A stretch of DNA of 64,000 nucleotides. It comes from Devosia ginsengisoli. Lineage in GTDB: Bacteria > Pseudomonadota > Alphaproteobacteria > Rhizobiales > Devosiaceae. Of the stretch, positions 1-8,666 are shown piece after piece. The stretch's first letter is position 1; every line of letters starts with the position of its first letter. A program made the position numbers and the translations under genes. The notes beneath the pieces were generated by a model, which was not told where the DNA came from, ran no database searches, and saw only the letters and a program-made list of their open reading frames with translations. The stretch spans positions 4,404,501 through 4,468,500 of the forward strand of contig NZ_CP042304.1 in the NCBI RefSeq assembly GCF_007859655.1, given 5' to 3'.

Positions 1-177
1 CGGGTGTTCGAGGTCACGGTTCTCGATGAGGACGACCTCGATCCGCCACCGTCGGTCAGCGGGACCTGGGCCGGGCATTGCATTGCCGGCATCGGCCGGC
101 GCAACGGACGGTTCGTCACCGTGCTCGACCTCGAGCGCCTGCTGGGATCGTTCGAGGACGCCGCCCGCGCAGCCTGA
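1..177 (+). CDS. cheW: CheW chemotaxis coupling protein, C-terminal fragment
   Basis: Frame 1 is open from the window edge to TGA at 175-177 and gives 58 residues. The end, IAGIGRRNGRFVTVLDLERL, is the typical last strand and helix of a CheW/SH3-like coupling domain that links chemoreceptors to CheA. The N-terminal part lies outside the window. The gene is followed directly by cheR and cheB, which supports the call. The very end is Ala-rich and not informative. Confidence 0.75.
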   Translation, partial: RVFEVTVLDEDDLDPPPSVSGTWAGHCIAGIGRRNGRFVTVLDLERLLGSFEDAARAA

Positions 178-232
178 GCAAGTGGCATGCGACCGAGCCG
201 GCCGCATGCCCCTCTCGCCTGGAGATATTCCA

Positions 233-1117
233 TTGCCTTTTTCCGCCCAACAGGCCGCCGCCCGACTGGAACCCACCGACGACGATCACCTGTCCCTGCG
301 CGATTTCAAGCGTATTGCCGACCTGATCAGCACGGAGGTGGGCATCAAGCTGCCCCCGACCAAGCGCCTGATGGTGGAGGGCCGCCTGCGCAAGCGCGTG
401 CGTGCCCTGGGGCTTGCCAGCCTCGACCACTACGGCGCCTACCTGTTCCAGCGTGATGGCCTTGCTGCCGAACGGACGTTTCTGATCAACGCCGTCACCA
501 CCAACAAGACCGATTTCTTTCGCGAACCCGAGCATTTCGACCTGCTCGAGGACCGGCTGGTGCCCGACCTGATCGAGCTGCGTCGCGGCGAACGCAAGCC
601 TCTGCTCAAGATCTGGAGCGCTGCCAGCTCTACCGGCGCTGAAGCCTATACTCTGGCCATGGTGCTGGCCGACCTCCTGGCGCAACGGCAGGACTTCCGC
701 TTCGCCATTCTCGGCACTGACATTTCCACCGCCGTGCTGGAACAGGGCGTGCGGGCCATCTATCCGACCGAACTGCTCGCGCCGGTACCGCCGGCCAAGC
801 AGCAGCGCTATCTGATGCATGCCCGCAAGCCTGGCATGCGGCCCGAAGTGCGCATCGTGCCCGAATTGCGCCGGCTGGTGCATTTCGCGCGGCTCAACCT
901 GATGGATACCAGCTATCCCTTCGACCGCGACGTGGACGTGATCTTCCTGCGCAATGTGCTGATCTATTTCGACAAGGCCGACCAGGAAAAGGTCATCCTG
1001 CGCCTGGTCAGTCATTTGCGGCCCGGCGGTTATCTCATTCTTGGTCATTCTGAATCCATGATCGGCACCACGGTGACCATGCGCCAGGTTGCCCCCGCCG
1101 TATTCCAGAAGGCCTGA
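233..1117 (+). CDS. cheR: CheR, chemoreceptor glutamate methyltransferase
   Basis: SAM-dependent O-methyltransferase that methylates receptor glutamates for adaptation. The helical CheR N domain is followed by the catalytic domain with [13 protein letters not shown], the SAM-binding segment [17 protein letters not shown] and the RNVLIYFD motif near the end. I chose TTG at 233 because GGAGA lies seven bases upstream (221-225) and the product, 294 residues, has family length. ATG at 206 is in frame but has no visible ribosome-binding site. The SAM loop reads [10 protein letters not shown] where many CheR have AGCSSGEEPY. It sits between cheW and cheB in one operon. Confidence 0.9.
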   Translation: MPFSAQQAAARLEPTDDDHLSLRDFKRIADLISTEVGIKLPPTKRLMVEGRLRKRVRALGLASLDHYGAYLFQRDGLAAERTFLINAVTTNKTDFFREPEHFDLLEDRLVPDLIELRRGERKPLLKIWSAASSTGAEAYTLAMVLADLLAQRQDFRFAILGTDISTAVLEQGVRAIYPTELLAPVPPAKQQRYLMHARKPGMRPEVRIVPELRRLVHFARLNLMDTSYPFDRDVDVIFLRNVLIYFDKADQEKVILRLVSHLRPGGYLILGHSESMIGTTVTMRQVAPAVFQKA

Positions 1118-1127
1118 AAGCAAGACC

Positions 1128-2258
1128 ATGCCTGCTACCCGCCGCAAGATCCGTGTGCTCATCGTCGATGACAGCGCCTCGGTGCGCATGACGTTGAGCG
1201 AGATCATCGACGGTGACCCTGACCTTGAAGTCATGGCGACCGCGGCCGACCCCTATGTCGCGGTGGAGCGCATCCGCCAGGAAGTGCCCGATGTGATGTT
1301 CCTCGATATCGAGCTGCCGCGCATGGACGGGCTGACCTTCCTGCGCAAGATCATGAGCCAGCGGCCCATTCCGGTGGTGATCTGCTCGAGCTTGGCCGAG
1401 GCCGGTTCGGACACGTTGATGCAGGCGCTCGAAGCAGGCGCCGTCGATGTCGTGGCCAAGCCGCGCGTCGACACGACCCAGTTTCTGCAGGAATCGCGCA
1501 TGCGCATCTGCGACGCCGCCAAGGCCGCCGCCCATGCCAAATTCCGCGGCGTGAAGAAGGCGCCACCGCCGCCGATCAATGTCGAGGCCAAGCTCACCGC
1601 CGACGCGATCATTCCGCCTCTATCGGAAGCGCGGGCCGCCTCGCTGCGCGCCAAGCAGCCGCAGACCGAGCCGATCATCTGCATCGGCGCCTCCACCGGC
1701 GGCACGGAAGCCTTGCGCGATGTATTGGAAAAGCTGCCCGCCGACAGCCCCGCCATCGTCATCGTCCAGCATATGCCGGAAAAATTCACCGGCGCCTTTG
1801 CCCGCCGCCTCGACGGTCTCTGCGCCATCGCAGTCAAGGAAGCCGAGGATGGTGATGTGGTGCAGGCGGGCAGGGCGCTCATCGCCCCCGGCAACCAGCA
1901 TATGGTGCTGCACCGCGCCGGCAGCCGCTACACCGTCAATATCGTGGACGGGCCGCATGTGTCGCGCCACCGCCCCTCGGTCGATGTGATGTTCCGCTCG
2001 GCCTCGCAGGTGGCCGGCCGCAATGCCATGGGCATCATCCTCACCGGCATGGGCGACGATGGCGCCAGGGGCCTGCTCGAAATGCGCCAGGCCGGCAGCC
2101 ACACCATCGCGCAGGACGAAGAAAGCTGCGTGGTCTTCGGCATGCCCAAGGAGGCCATTCAGCGCAATGCCGCGGTCAAGATCGTGCCGTTAAGCCGCGT
2201 CGCTACCGAAATCGAAACCTATGGCCGTAACGCCCAGCGCACGGGGACTTTACTATGA
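1128..2258 (+). CDS. cheB: CheB, protein-glutamate methylesterase/glutamine deamidase
   Basis: Two-domain response regulator that removes receptor methyl groups and opposes CheR. The receiver domain covers roughly residues 8-125, with the acidic pair in LIVDDSAS and phospho-acceptor Asp60 in [11 protein letters not shown]. The C-terminal esterase domain shows the triad: Ser189 in GASTGG, His215 in VQHMPEKF and the Asp of GMGDDGARG near 311. The 376-residue length is normal. ATG at 1128 follows the cheR stop by ten bases, and the end overlaps the next start by four bases, so translation is probably coupled. Confidence 0.95.
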   Translation: MPATRRKIRVLIVDDSASVRMTLSEIIDGDPDLEVMATAADPYVAVERIRQEVPDVMFLDIELPRMDGLTFLRKIMSQRPIPVVICSSLAEAGSDTLMQALEAGAVDVVAKPRVDTTQFLQESRMRICDAAKAAAHAKFRGVKKAPPPPINVEAKLTADAIIPPLSEARAASLRAKQPQTEPIICIGASTGGTEALRDVLEKLPADSPAIVIVQHMPEKFTGAFARRLDGLCAIAVKEAEDGDVVQAGRALIAPGNQHMVLHRAGSRYTVNIVDGPHVSRHRPSVDVMFRSASQVAGRNAMGIILTGMGDDGARGLLEMRQAGSHTIAQDEESCVVFGMPKEAIQRNAAVKIVPLSRVATEIETYGRNAQRTGTLL

Positions 2259-3994
2259 GCGCATTGGCGCAATCACTGCCGGCCAAACCCGCCGATGCCA
2301 CCGCCTTGCGGGCTGTCGGCGTGGCGCTGGCCGCACCGCGCGAGCAGATCGAAAGCACTTTCGTCACCGTAGGCGCCCGCCTGACTGAAGGCGCGGCCAT
2401 GCTCAACCGCGTCACCAAGGTGTTCGAGGCCCTGCCGGCCCAGTTGCAGAGCTCCGAACTGGTCGAAGCCTCGACGCGCCTCGCCGATGTCGGCAAGCAG
2501 GCCCAGACCATCTCGGCCCTGTTCGCCACCGAACAGGCTGACCTGACGCGGCTGGTCGAAGTCGTCCGCGCTGCCGATCATCCGATTTCCGAACTGCGCC
2601 GCACGGTGAAGATGATGGGGATCGTGGCCATCAATGCCCGTGTCGTGGCGGCCAGCGTAGTGGGCGACGGTGACGATTTCGACGTGTTCACCACCGATAT
2701 CGCCAAGCTCTCGGAAAGCGCCAGCAGCACCATCCAGCAATTCACCGCCGCCTATCGGCAGCTCACCGACGAGGTCGGTCAGGCCGCCCGCCAGCGCGGT
2801 CAGTTCGAAAACGCCCATGCCGATACGCTGAGCACCCTCGCCGCCAGCATGGACACGGCCCTTGCCGAACTGGCGCGCCAGCGTGCCATTTCCGTCGATG
2901 GCAGCGCCGAGACCGGTCGGGTCTCCCGCCAGATCGTCACCCGCATCGCCAGCGCCGTCATGGCCCTGCAGGTGGGCGACGCCACGCGCCAGCGCATCGA
3001 ACATATCGAAAGCGGCGTAGCGGCGCTCGGCGATCTGCTCGATACGCTGTCGCCGGAGGAAGGCGCTGCGGCTTCGGCTATTGTCGGCGGCCTGCAGGTG
3101 GCCCAGCTCGCCGCCGCGACCGACGCCTTCGAAGGCGATGTGGACGAGGCCGGCACCGCCTTGCGCGACCTCGCCGCCGATGCCCGCGCCATCACCGATC
3201 AAAGCCAGGCCATCTATGGCCAGGGCGACGAAACCGGCGCTTCCTCGCTGGCCGCGCTGAGCAAGGCCGTGCGCCATGCCGCTACGGTGCTGCGTGATTG
3301 CGAAGCCGAGCGCAGCAAGCTCGAAATGGTCGCCAGCGCCGTTCTGGGAACGGTCGGCGTGCTGCTGAGCCATGTCGAGGCGGTGCAGGAGATCGAGGCC
3401 AATATGCGCCTTGTCAGCCTCAATGCCGCGGTCAAATGCGCCCAACTCGGCCCGCGCGGCGCCGCCCTCAACGTCATCGCGCGTCAGCTACGCGAGCTGA
3501 CCGGGGAGACGGTCAGCGCGGCCGAAGCCTCCATGGCCGGATTGCACGAAGCGGCGGGCCTTGCCAAATCCTTCGGCGCCGCCGCCAATGGCGATACCGC
3601 CGGCCGCGTCGGCCAGCTCGAACAGGAGGCGACGGCGGCTTTGATCCTGCTGCAGGGCGTCGATGCCGCATTGGCCGAGGCCCTGGCCACGCTCAACCGC
3701 GATGGCCCCAACGTCATCACCCTGCTGGGCACGGCGGCCGAGACCTTCGTCAGCCAGGCCGCAATCTCGGAAACCATGCGCGATCTCGAAATGCAGCTCG
3801 TGGCGGCCTGTCCGCCAGTGGCGTCGGCCACGCAAACCGCTGCCATATCCGATGTCCTGGCCGCCCACCGCGCCCGCTACACCATGGATGCCGAGCGCCG
3901 AATTCACGAGAAACTGTTTGGCGCCGACATGACCGTGTCGGAACCGGAAGCCGTGACGGAAGCGAGCGAAGACCTCGACGCGCTGTTCTTTTAG
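2255..3994 (+). CDS. Soluble methyl-accepting-chemotaxis-like protein (degenerate signalling tips)
   Basis: A 579-residue, mostly helical, Ala-rich protein with no signal peptide or membrane segment, coupled to cheB by an ATGA overlap. Two stretches resemble the receptor hairpin tip: [15 protein letters not shown] near residues 124-138, and [19 protein letters not shown] followed by [11 protein letters not shown] near 387-415. Both diverge from the canonical tip, so CheA/CheW contact is uncertain. Its place in the operon argues for a role in chemotaxis signalling. It may be a cytoplasmic receptor or an accessory scaffold. The family is recognised only loosely. Confidence 0.6.
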   Translation: MSALAQSLPAKPADATALRAVGVALAAPREQIESTFVTVGARLTEGAAMLNRVTKVFEALPAQLQSSELVEASTRLADVGKQAQTISALFATEQADLTRLVEVVRAADHPISELRRTVKMMGIVAINARVVAASVVGDGDDFDVFTTDIAKLSESASSTIQQFTAAYRQLTDEVGQAARQRGQFENAHADTLSTLAASMDTALAELARQRAISVDGSAETGRVSRQIVTRIASAVMALQVGDATRQRIEHIESGVAALGDLLDTLSPEEGAAASAIVGGLQVAQLAAATDAFEGDVDEAGTALRDLAADARAITDQSQAIYGQGDETGASSLAALSKAVRHAATVLRDCEAERSKLEMVASAVLGTVGVLLSHVEAVQEIEANMRLVSLNAAVKCAQLGPRGAALNVIARQLRELTGETVSAAEASMAGLHEAAGLAKSFGAAANGDTAGRVGQLEQEATAALILLQGVDAALAEALATLNRDGPNVITLLGTAAETFVSQAAISETMRDLEMQLVAACPPVASATQTAAISDVLAAHRARYTMDAERRIHEKLFGADMTVSEPEAVTEASEDLDALFF

Positions 3995-5103
3995 CCTGAA
4001 TAGGGCTTGAAATGCTTGGAGAGCTTGAGCGTCTGCGCTTGATAATTCGAGCCCAACGCCGAGCCGTAGAGCCGGTCCGGTGCCTCGGCCAGTCGCTCAT
4101 AGATCAGCCGGCCGATGGTTTGGCCGTGGCCCAGCAGGAACGGCACCTCGCGGCTGCGCACTTCCAGCACTGCGCGGCTGCCGCTGCCCCCGGCCGATGA
4201 ATGGCCGAAGCCCGGATCGAAGAAGCCGGCATAGTGCACGCGGAATTCGCCCACCAGTGGATCGAAGGGCACCATTTCGGCGGCATGGGTGGGCGGCACA
4301 TGCACCGCCTCGTCGCTGACCAGGATGTAGAATTCGTCCGGATCGAGGATCAGCTCCTCGCGGCCGCGATTGACCAGCGGGTCCCAGAAATCCAGCACGT
4401 CGAGCGCGGCTTTCTTGTCTACATCCACCACCGCCGTATGGCGCCTCGAGCGGAAACCGATCAGCCCGCTGCGGCCTTCGCCCTTGAGGTCGATGGAGAG
4501 CGCCACGCCTTCGCCAACCGGGGCATTATTGTTGAACACCAGCGTGTCGGACGCGTGCAGCGCCTGATGCTCGGCCACGGTCAGGCGATTGTCGCCGGAG
4601 CGGAAGCGCATCTGGCTGAGCCGCGAGCCGGTGCGCACCAGCACCGGGAAGGTGCGGGGGCTGACTTCGAGATAGAGCGGCCCCTTGTAGCCGGCGGGCA
4701 TCTGGTCGAAGCCGCGTGCCCGGTCGCCGATGACGCGGGTGAACACGTCGAGCCGTCCGGTCGAGCTCTTAGGATTGGCCGAGGCGCTGACCGCATCGGG
4801 CAGGTCGAGGCTTTCCTGCAGCGGCACGAGATAGACGCAGCCGCGTTCCAGCACGGCGCCACGGGTCAGGTCGATCTCATGCAGCTTCAGCGCCTCGATA
4901 CGTTCGGCCACCGAATGGCTGGGGCCGGGCAGGAAGCTTGAGCGCACGCGATAGGCCACATCGCCAAGCCGCAGGTCGAGGCTGGCCGGTTGCACCTGAT
5001 CGGCATCGAACGGACGGGCCGCCATGATGCTGCCCTGCTTGTGCAGCTTCTCGATCAACCGCGCCGGAAAGACGCCCTGCGGCCAGGCCTGTTGCTTGTC
5101 CAT
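3991..5103 (-). CDS. dcd: 2'-deoxycytidine 5'-triphosphate deaminase, long alphaproteobacterial form
   Basis: Deaminates dCTP to dUTP, feeding dTMP synthesis. The 370-residue product is about twice the length of E. coli Dcd and matches the duplicated-domain form found in alphaproteobacteria. The dUTPase-like signature is visible: QPASLDLRLGD, SANPKSSTGRLDVFTRV and GYKGPLYLEVSPRTFPV, with a second repeat containing GLIGFRSRRHTAVVDVD. I chose ATG at 5103 (MDKQQAW), since the upstream extension has no family character. Its stop overlaps the stop of the chemotaxis gene by four bases, so there is no room for a terminator between these convergent genes. Confidence 0.85.
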   Translation of the reverse strand: MDKQQAWPQGVFPARLIEKLHKQGSIMAARPFDADQVQPASLDLRLGDVAYRVRSSFLPGPSHSVAERIEALKLHEIDLTRGAVLERGCVYLVPLQESLDLPDAVSASANPKSSTGRLDVFTRVIGDRARGFDQMPAGYKGPLYLEVSPRTFPVLVRTGSRLSQMRFRSGDNRLTVAEHQALHASDTLVFNNNAPVGEGVALSIDLKGEGRSGLIGFRSRRHTAVVDVDKKAALDVLDFWDPLVNRGREELILDPDEFYILVSDEAVHVPPTHAAEMVPFDPLVGEFRVHYAGFFDPGFGHSSAGGSGSRAVLEVRSREVPFLLGHGQTIGRLIYERLAEAPDRLYGSALGSNYQAQTLKLSKHFKPYSG

Positions 5104-5151
5104 GCTGTCGCGCCCCGCGGAAACCGTGGCTACCCCTACCAATCCACGCAA

Positions 5152-5180
5152 TTGACGCCAACAGGCAATTGGCTTTACAT
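5152..5180 (+). promoter_or_regulatory. Probable sigma-70 promoter of the SAM-II/metZ transcript
   Basis: TTGACG at 5152-5157 is followed after 17 bases by TTACAT at 5175-5180. Transcription would start around 5187, just where the riboswitch aptamer begins. The -35 box is strong and the -10 box weaker. The location fits an mRNA that opens with the aptamer. Confidence 0.5.
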
Positions 5181-5187
5181 CACAGCC

Positions 5188-5245
5188 CAGTGGTGATTTG
5201 GCCGGTCGCTTGCAGCCACTTAAAAGAAATCGCTAAAGACCGTTG
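5188..5245 (+). promoter_or_regulatory. SAM-II riboswitch upstream of metZ
   Basis: The element holds the conserved SAM-II core: AGTGGTGATTTG at 5190-5201, CTTGCAGCCACTT at 5209-5221 and GAAATCGCTAAAGACC at 5227-5242. AGTGG pairs with CCACT to form P1, and GATTT can pair with AAATC for the pseudoknot. SAM-II aptamers are known in front of methionine-biosynthesis genes of alphaproteobacteria, which is exactly this context. SAM binding is expected to reduce metZ expression. Confidence 0.93.
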
Positions 5246-5249
5246 TGGG

Positions 5250-5285
5250 AACCGGCCGCCCTTTTGGGTGCCGGTTTTTGTTTTT
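5250..5285 (+). terminator. Rho-independent terminator-like hairpin between riboswitch and metZ
   Basis: ACCGG at 5251-5255 pairs with CCGGT at 5271-5275, extended by CGCCC/GGGTG around a TTTT loop, and a T-rich tract (TTTTTGTTTTT) follows directly. It sits between the aptamer and the metZ ribosome-binding site, so it is most likely the expression platform and implies transcription attenuation by SAM. Confidence 0.7.
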
Positions 5286-5297
5286 GAAGGCGTGACC

Positions 5298-6506
5298 ATG
5301 TCCCGAGATAAGAACCCCCTCCTCGATCCGAACCGGCGAGCCGCTGCCACCCAGATGGTGCATGGCGGCGGCAAGCGCACCGATTTCAACGAGACGAGCG
5401 AGGCCCTCTTTCTCAATTCGGGCTATTCCTATCCCAGCTCCGAACATGCCGAACGCCTGTTCCAGAACAAGATCCCAGGTGGCCACAATTATTCCCGCTT
5501 CGCCAACCCTACCGTCGATGTGTTCCAGGAGCGCATGGCGCTGATCGAAGGGGCCGAAGCGGGCCGCGCCTTCGCCTCCGGCATGGCCGCGGTCACCAAT
5601 GCGGTGATGAGCCAGGTTCGGGCCGGCGACCACATCGTCGCCGCTCAGGCTTTGTTCGGCGGTTGTCGCTATGTCGTGGAAGATTACGCGCCGCGCTTTG
5701 GCGTAGAATCGACGCTGGTTGATGGCCGCGATTCCGAGAACTTCGCCCGCGCCATGCGCCCCAATACCAAGGTCGTTTTCCTGGAGACGCCGACCAATCC
5801 GACGCTCGAACTGGTCGATATCAAGGCCGTCGCGGACATCGCTCATGCCCATGGCGCAAAACTGATCGTCGACAATGTCTTCTCCACCGCGCTCTACCAG
5901 AAGCCGCTGCAGCTCGGCGCCGACCTCGTCACCTATTCGGCCACCAAGCATATCGACGGGCAGGGCAGGGTGCTCGGCGGCATCGTGCTGGGCTCCCGGG
6001 AACTGATCGAGGGCGACGTCCACACCTTCCTGCGCCAGACTGGCGCTACGCTCAGCGCCTTCAACGCCTGGGTGCTGCTCAAGGGACTCGAAACCTACGA
6101 GCTGCGCATCCGCCAGATGACCGACAGCGCCGAAAAGATCGTGGCGGCTCTGGCCAGCCATCCCAAGATCAACAGGGTCATCTATCCGCACCACCCCAGC
6201 CACCCGCAATATGAGCTGGCCAGGCGCCAGATGCAGCGCGGCTCGACCATCATCGCCCTCGACGTCAAGGGCGGCCAGGAAGGAGCCTTCACCCTGTCGG
6301 ATAGCCTGGCGGTGATCCTGATTTCCAACAATCTGGGCGATGCCAAGTCGCTCATCACCCATCCGCGCACCACCACCCACGCCCGCTTTACCGAGGACGT
6401 CCGTCTCGAAACCGGCGTCACCCCCGGCCTGCTGCGCCTGTCGGTGGGACTGGAAAACCCCGACGACCTGATTGCCGATCTGATGTATGGGCTGGATCAG
6501 GTTTAG
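5298..6506 (+). CDS. metZ: O-succinylhomoserine sulfhydrylase
   Basis: PLP enzyme of the Cys/Met metabolism family that makes homocysteine from an activated homoserine and sulfide. The 402-residue protein has the fold-type I signature: SRFANPTV, ETPTNPTLE, and the Schiff-base Lys217 in SATKHIDGQGR. ATG at 5298 lies seven bases after GAAGG. The SAM-II element upstream ties it to methionine synthesis rather than to trans-sulfuration. O-acetylhomoserine specificity cannot be excluded from sequence alone. Confidence 0.92.
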   Translation: MSRDKNPLLDPNRRAAATQMVHGGGKRTDFNETSEALFLNSGYSYPSSEHAERLFQNKIPGGHNYSRFANPTVDVFQERMALIEGAEAGRAFASGMAAVTNAVMSQVRAGDHIVAAQALFGGCRYVVEDYAPRFGVESTLVDGRDSENFARAMRPNTKVVFLETPTNPTLELVDIKAVADIAHAHGAKLIVDNVFSTALYQKPLQLGADLVTYSATKHIDGQGRVLGGIVLGSRELIEGDVHTFLRQTGATLSAFNAWVLLKGLETYELRIRQMTDSAEKIVAALASHPKINRVIYPHHPSHPQYELARRQMQRGSTIIALDVKGGQEGAFTLSDSLAVILISNNLGDAKSLITHPRTTTHARFTEDVRLETGVTPGLLRLSVGLENPDDLIADLMYGLDQV

Positions 6507-6510
6507 CGGA

Positions 6511-7482
6511 ATGAAGCTGTTCGGCGCGCGCGGCCCCACCCCACCCTCATTCCCTCCCCATCGAGGGGAGGGAGGCGCATGGGCGAGATTCGAGATTGAG
6601 CGCGGATATCTCAGCCGATTGCTGCGCAGGTTTCCCTCCCCCTTGTGGGGAGGGAATGAGGGTGGGGGTAGGATTTGGCTAAGGGCCGCTGCCTTGGCCC
6701 TCACCCTCCTCGCCACCCCCGCCTTCGCCCAGTCACTGCCCTACCATTCCGACCCCAGCGCCCGCGAAATCCTGCCCAGCCTGACGCCGGTGCCGGCCAT
6801 TCGCTTCCTGACCACGGCCGACTTTCCGCCCTTCAACTTCCGCGATGCCGGGGGTGAGCTGATCGGCTTCAATGTCGATCTGGCCAAGCGCATCTGCGCC
6901 GAGGTCAATGTCGCCTGCACCATCCAGGCCTGGCCCTGGGAGCAGGCGGCAAGCGCCCTCGGCGAAGGCCAGGGCGATGCGCTGATCGCCGGGCTGGCGA
7001 TGAGTGACGAAAACGGCGCGCTGTTCGATTTCTCCGCCACCTATCTGGCACTGCCCGGCCGCTTCGTGACCCGCGCCGCCGATATCGGCCTGTTCGATGC
7101 CAATGCGCTGGCGGGCAAAACCATTGCGGTACGCCGCGGCAGCGCGCACGAAACCTTCGTCACCCGCTATCTGCCCGAGGCCGAGGTCGCGCGCTTCGAC
7201 AGCGAGATCGCCGCGCTCGAAGCGGTAGAAAAGGGCGAGGCCGACGCGTTTTTCGGCGACGCCATGCGCGCCTCGTTCTGGCTCAACGAAAATCTCAGCT
7301 GCTGCGGCTTTGCCGGCCAACCCTATTTCCGTCCGAACCTGTTCGGCGAAGGCCTCGCCGTCGCCGTCCCTCCGGGGAATGATGCCGTGCGCCACGCCAT
7401 CGATTGGGCTCTGGTCAAGCTCAAGGGCAATGGCGCGCTGGACGAACTCTACCTGCGCTGGTTCCCGGTGGGGTTCTATTGA
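6511..7482 (+). CDS. Periplasmic solute-binding protein, polar amino acid ABC family (PBP2 fold)
   Basis: Mature part from about residue 75 shows the family pattern: IRFLTTADFPPFNFRDAGGE, GFNVDLAKRICAEV, GLAMSD and GKTIAVRRGSAHETFV. A hydrophobic export segment, LRAAALALTLLATPAFA, ends just before it. The start is unclear. The only in-frame ATGs (6487, 6511) lie upstream of or at the palindromic element, so about 50 residues of the predicted N terminus are translated repeat. TTG at 6619 or 6694 are alternatives. No permease or ATPase gene is nearby, so it may serve a transporter elsewhere. Confidence 0.75.
   Translation: MKLFGARGPTPPSFPPHRGEGGAWARFEIERGYLSRLLRRFPSPLWGGNEGGGRIWLRAAALALTLLATPAFAQSLPYHSDPSAREILPSLTPVPAIRFLTTADFPPFNFRDAGGELIGFNVDLAKRICAEVNVACTIQAWPWEQAASALGEGQGDALIAGLAMSDENGALFDFSATYLALPGRFVTRAADIGLFDANALAGKTIAVRRGSAHETFVTRYLPEAEVARFDSEIAALEAVEKGEADAFFGDAMRASFWLNENLSCCGFAGQPYFRPNLFGEGLAVAVPPGNDAVRHAIDWALVKLKGNGALDELYLRWFPVGFY
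6539..6667. repeat. Long inverted repeat, RIME-like palindromic element overlapping a coding start
   Basis: A 21-base arm at 6539-6559 is repeated exactly in inverse at 6647-6667. Each arm is also part of a smaller hairpin: CCCTCCCC/GGGGAGGG at 6552-6572, and CCCTCCCCC/GGGGAGGG at 6634-6654. The element resembles the palindromic intergenic mosaics of Rhizobiales. It lies over the 5' end of the following solute-binding-protein gene. Confidence 0.85.
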
Positions 7483-8138
7483 GCCGCAAGGCGAAGCGCA
7501 CGGTGTTGCATGACCGCCAGGCGGCCCGTCTCGGTCAATTGATAGATGCCGTTGCTGACGCGCTCGAACCAGCCATAGACATTGCCGAGCAGGATCTTGC
7601 CAGCATCGGGCGCGGCGGGTCTTATATCCCGCGGGCGGAGCGGGCCTTCCAATAGCGCCTCGGCGCAGATCAGCGCCTGCTGCCGATACGCCGTCATGAT
7701 CGGCGTTCTGGTGCTGCCGCCCAGGGCAGGATCGCCGCGCCGGCGTTGATGCTCCCGCACCAGGCGCGACCGGCGCTTGGGATTGGTGCGCGGCATGGGC
7801 GCGATGGAACTGACGATGACGCTGACATCGCCCAGATCGGACACGGCAAGCATGCCGATGCCCAGTCGGCGGCAGAGATTGCGATAGCGCTTGTCGGTCT
7901 CGCGGCCCTTGCCCTTGGACATCCTGGCGGCAATCCAGACCTCGTCGGCGATAGCGGCGCGATCGACTGCCTGCAGCACCAGTTCGAGGTTGAAGGTGAG
8001 CTTGAGCTCGCAGACCACCACGACGGGTGGATCGGAAGGGCTGAGGCCGACCAGGTCGCAGGCGCCAACCTCGCCCTTGACCTCATAGCCGGCCGCTTCG
8101 AGGAACGCCTTGACCGGCTGATAGAGCGACGTTTCCAT
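7476..8138 (-). CDS. DUF2161 family protein, predicted nuclease-like fold with winged-helix tail
   Basis: A 220-residue protein matching the DUF2161 family. The N-terminal half contains the spaced D...VVVVCELKLTFN pattern, which resembles a PD-(D/E)XK nuclease core. The C-terminal part, around PRDIRPAAPDAGKILLGNVYGWFERVSNGIYQLTETG, looks like a winged helix. It follows the TerB gene by 16 bases on the same strand and probably shares its transcript. Its stop overlaps the convergent solute-binding-protein gene by seven bases. Biochemical activity is not known to me. Confidence 0.7.
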   Translation of the reverse strand: METSLYQPVKAFLEAAGYEVKGEVGACDLVGLSPSDPPVVVVCELKLTFNLELVLQAVDRAAIADEVWIAARMSKGKGRETDKRYRNLCRRLGIGMLAVSDLGDVSVIVSSIAPMPRTNPKRRSRLVREHQRRRGDPALGGSTRTPIMTAYRQQALICAEALLEGPLRPRDIRPAAPDAGKILLGNVYGWFERVSNGIYQLTETGRLAVMQHRALRLAAQ

Positions 8139-8154
8139 GCGCCGGGCGCTTGGT

Positions 8155-8568
8155 TCAGTTCGGCATGCGCCGATGCCGCGCCCGCGCCGCCGTCTCGATG
8201 GCGGCCGTGGTCAGCCGGTCGAGGGTCAGCTTGTCGCGCAGCAATTCGAGGAAGCGCAGCTCCTCCTGCTCGAGATGCAGGTCGACCGACGCCACCTCCA
8301 CCGCCACGGCATAGGCCGTGTCCTGCAGCTTGACCGGCAAGACGGCGATGGCGTCATCGATCACCTGGTCCAGTCCGCCCGGGCCGTTGAGCTTGTCGGC
8401 GCATGCATTAGCAACCACGGCCAGCCGGGTCTTGTCGAATCCCTCGAACACCGGCAACCGACCGATTAGCGCCTGGATGCGAACCAGTTCCCTTTCCGTC
8501 ATGGCGCTGTCGGACGAGGCGGCGACAATCATCAGGTGGATGAGGGCGTCGTGGGCGGCATTGGACAT
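8155..8568 (-). CDS. TerB-family (tellurite resistance/co-chaperone-like) protein
   Basis: A 137-residue all-helical protein of the TerB superfamily: DALIHLMIVAASSDSAMTERELVRI, an acidic turn between helices, then a second helical repeat with SVDLHLEQEELRFLELL. Some members bind metal ions through the acidic positions, and here one of the clusters is reduced. ATG at 8568 follows GGGAAA. The gene is first in a two-gene unit with the DUF2161 protein and diverges from lysK. The role is unknown, and tellurite resistance is only a family name. Confidence 0.7.
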   Translation of the reverse strand: MSNAAHDALIHLMIVAASSDSAMTERELVRIQALIGRLPVFEGFDKTRLAVVANACADKLNGPGGLDQVIDDAIAVLPVKLQDTAYAVAVEVASVDLHLEQEELRFLELLRDKLTLDRLTTAAIETAARARHRRMPN

Positions 8569-8666
8569 CAGGCGTTTCCCAGGCTGTTCTGTGCCTCGAT
8601 AGCTAGGCGCGTCGGGCGGCATTGGCAAGCATCGGCCCCCGAAAACGTTGACGTTGGCGCGTCGGA

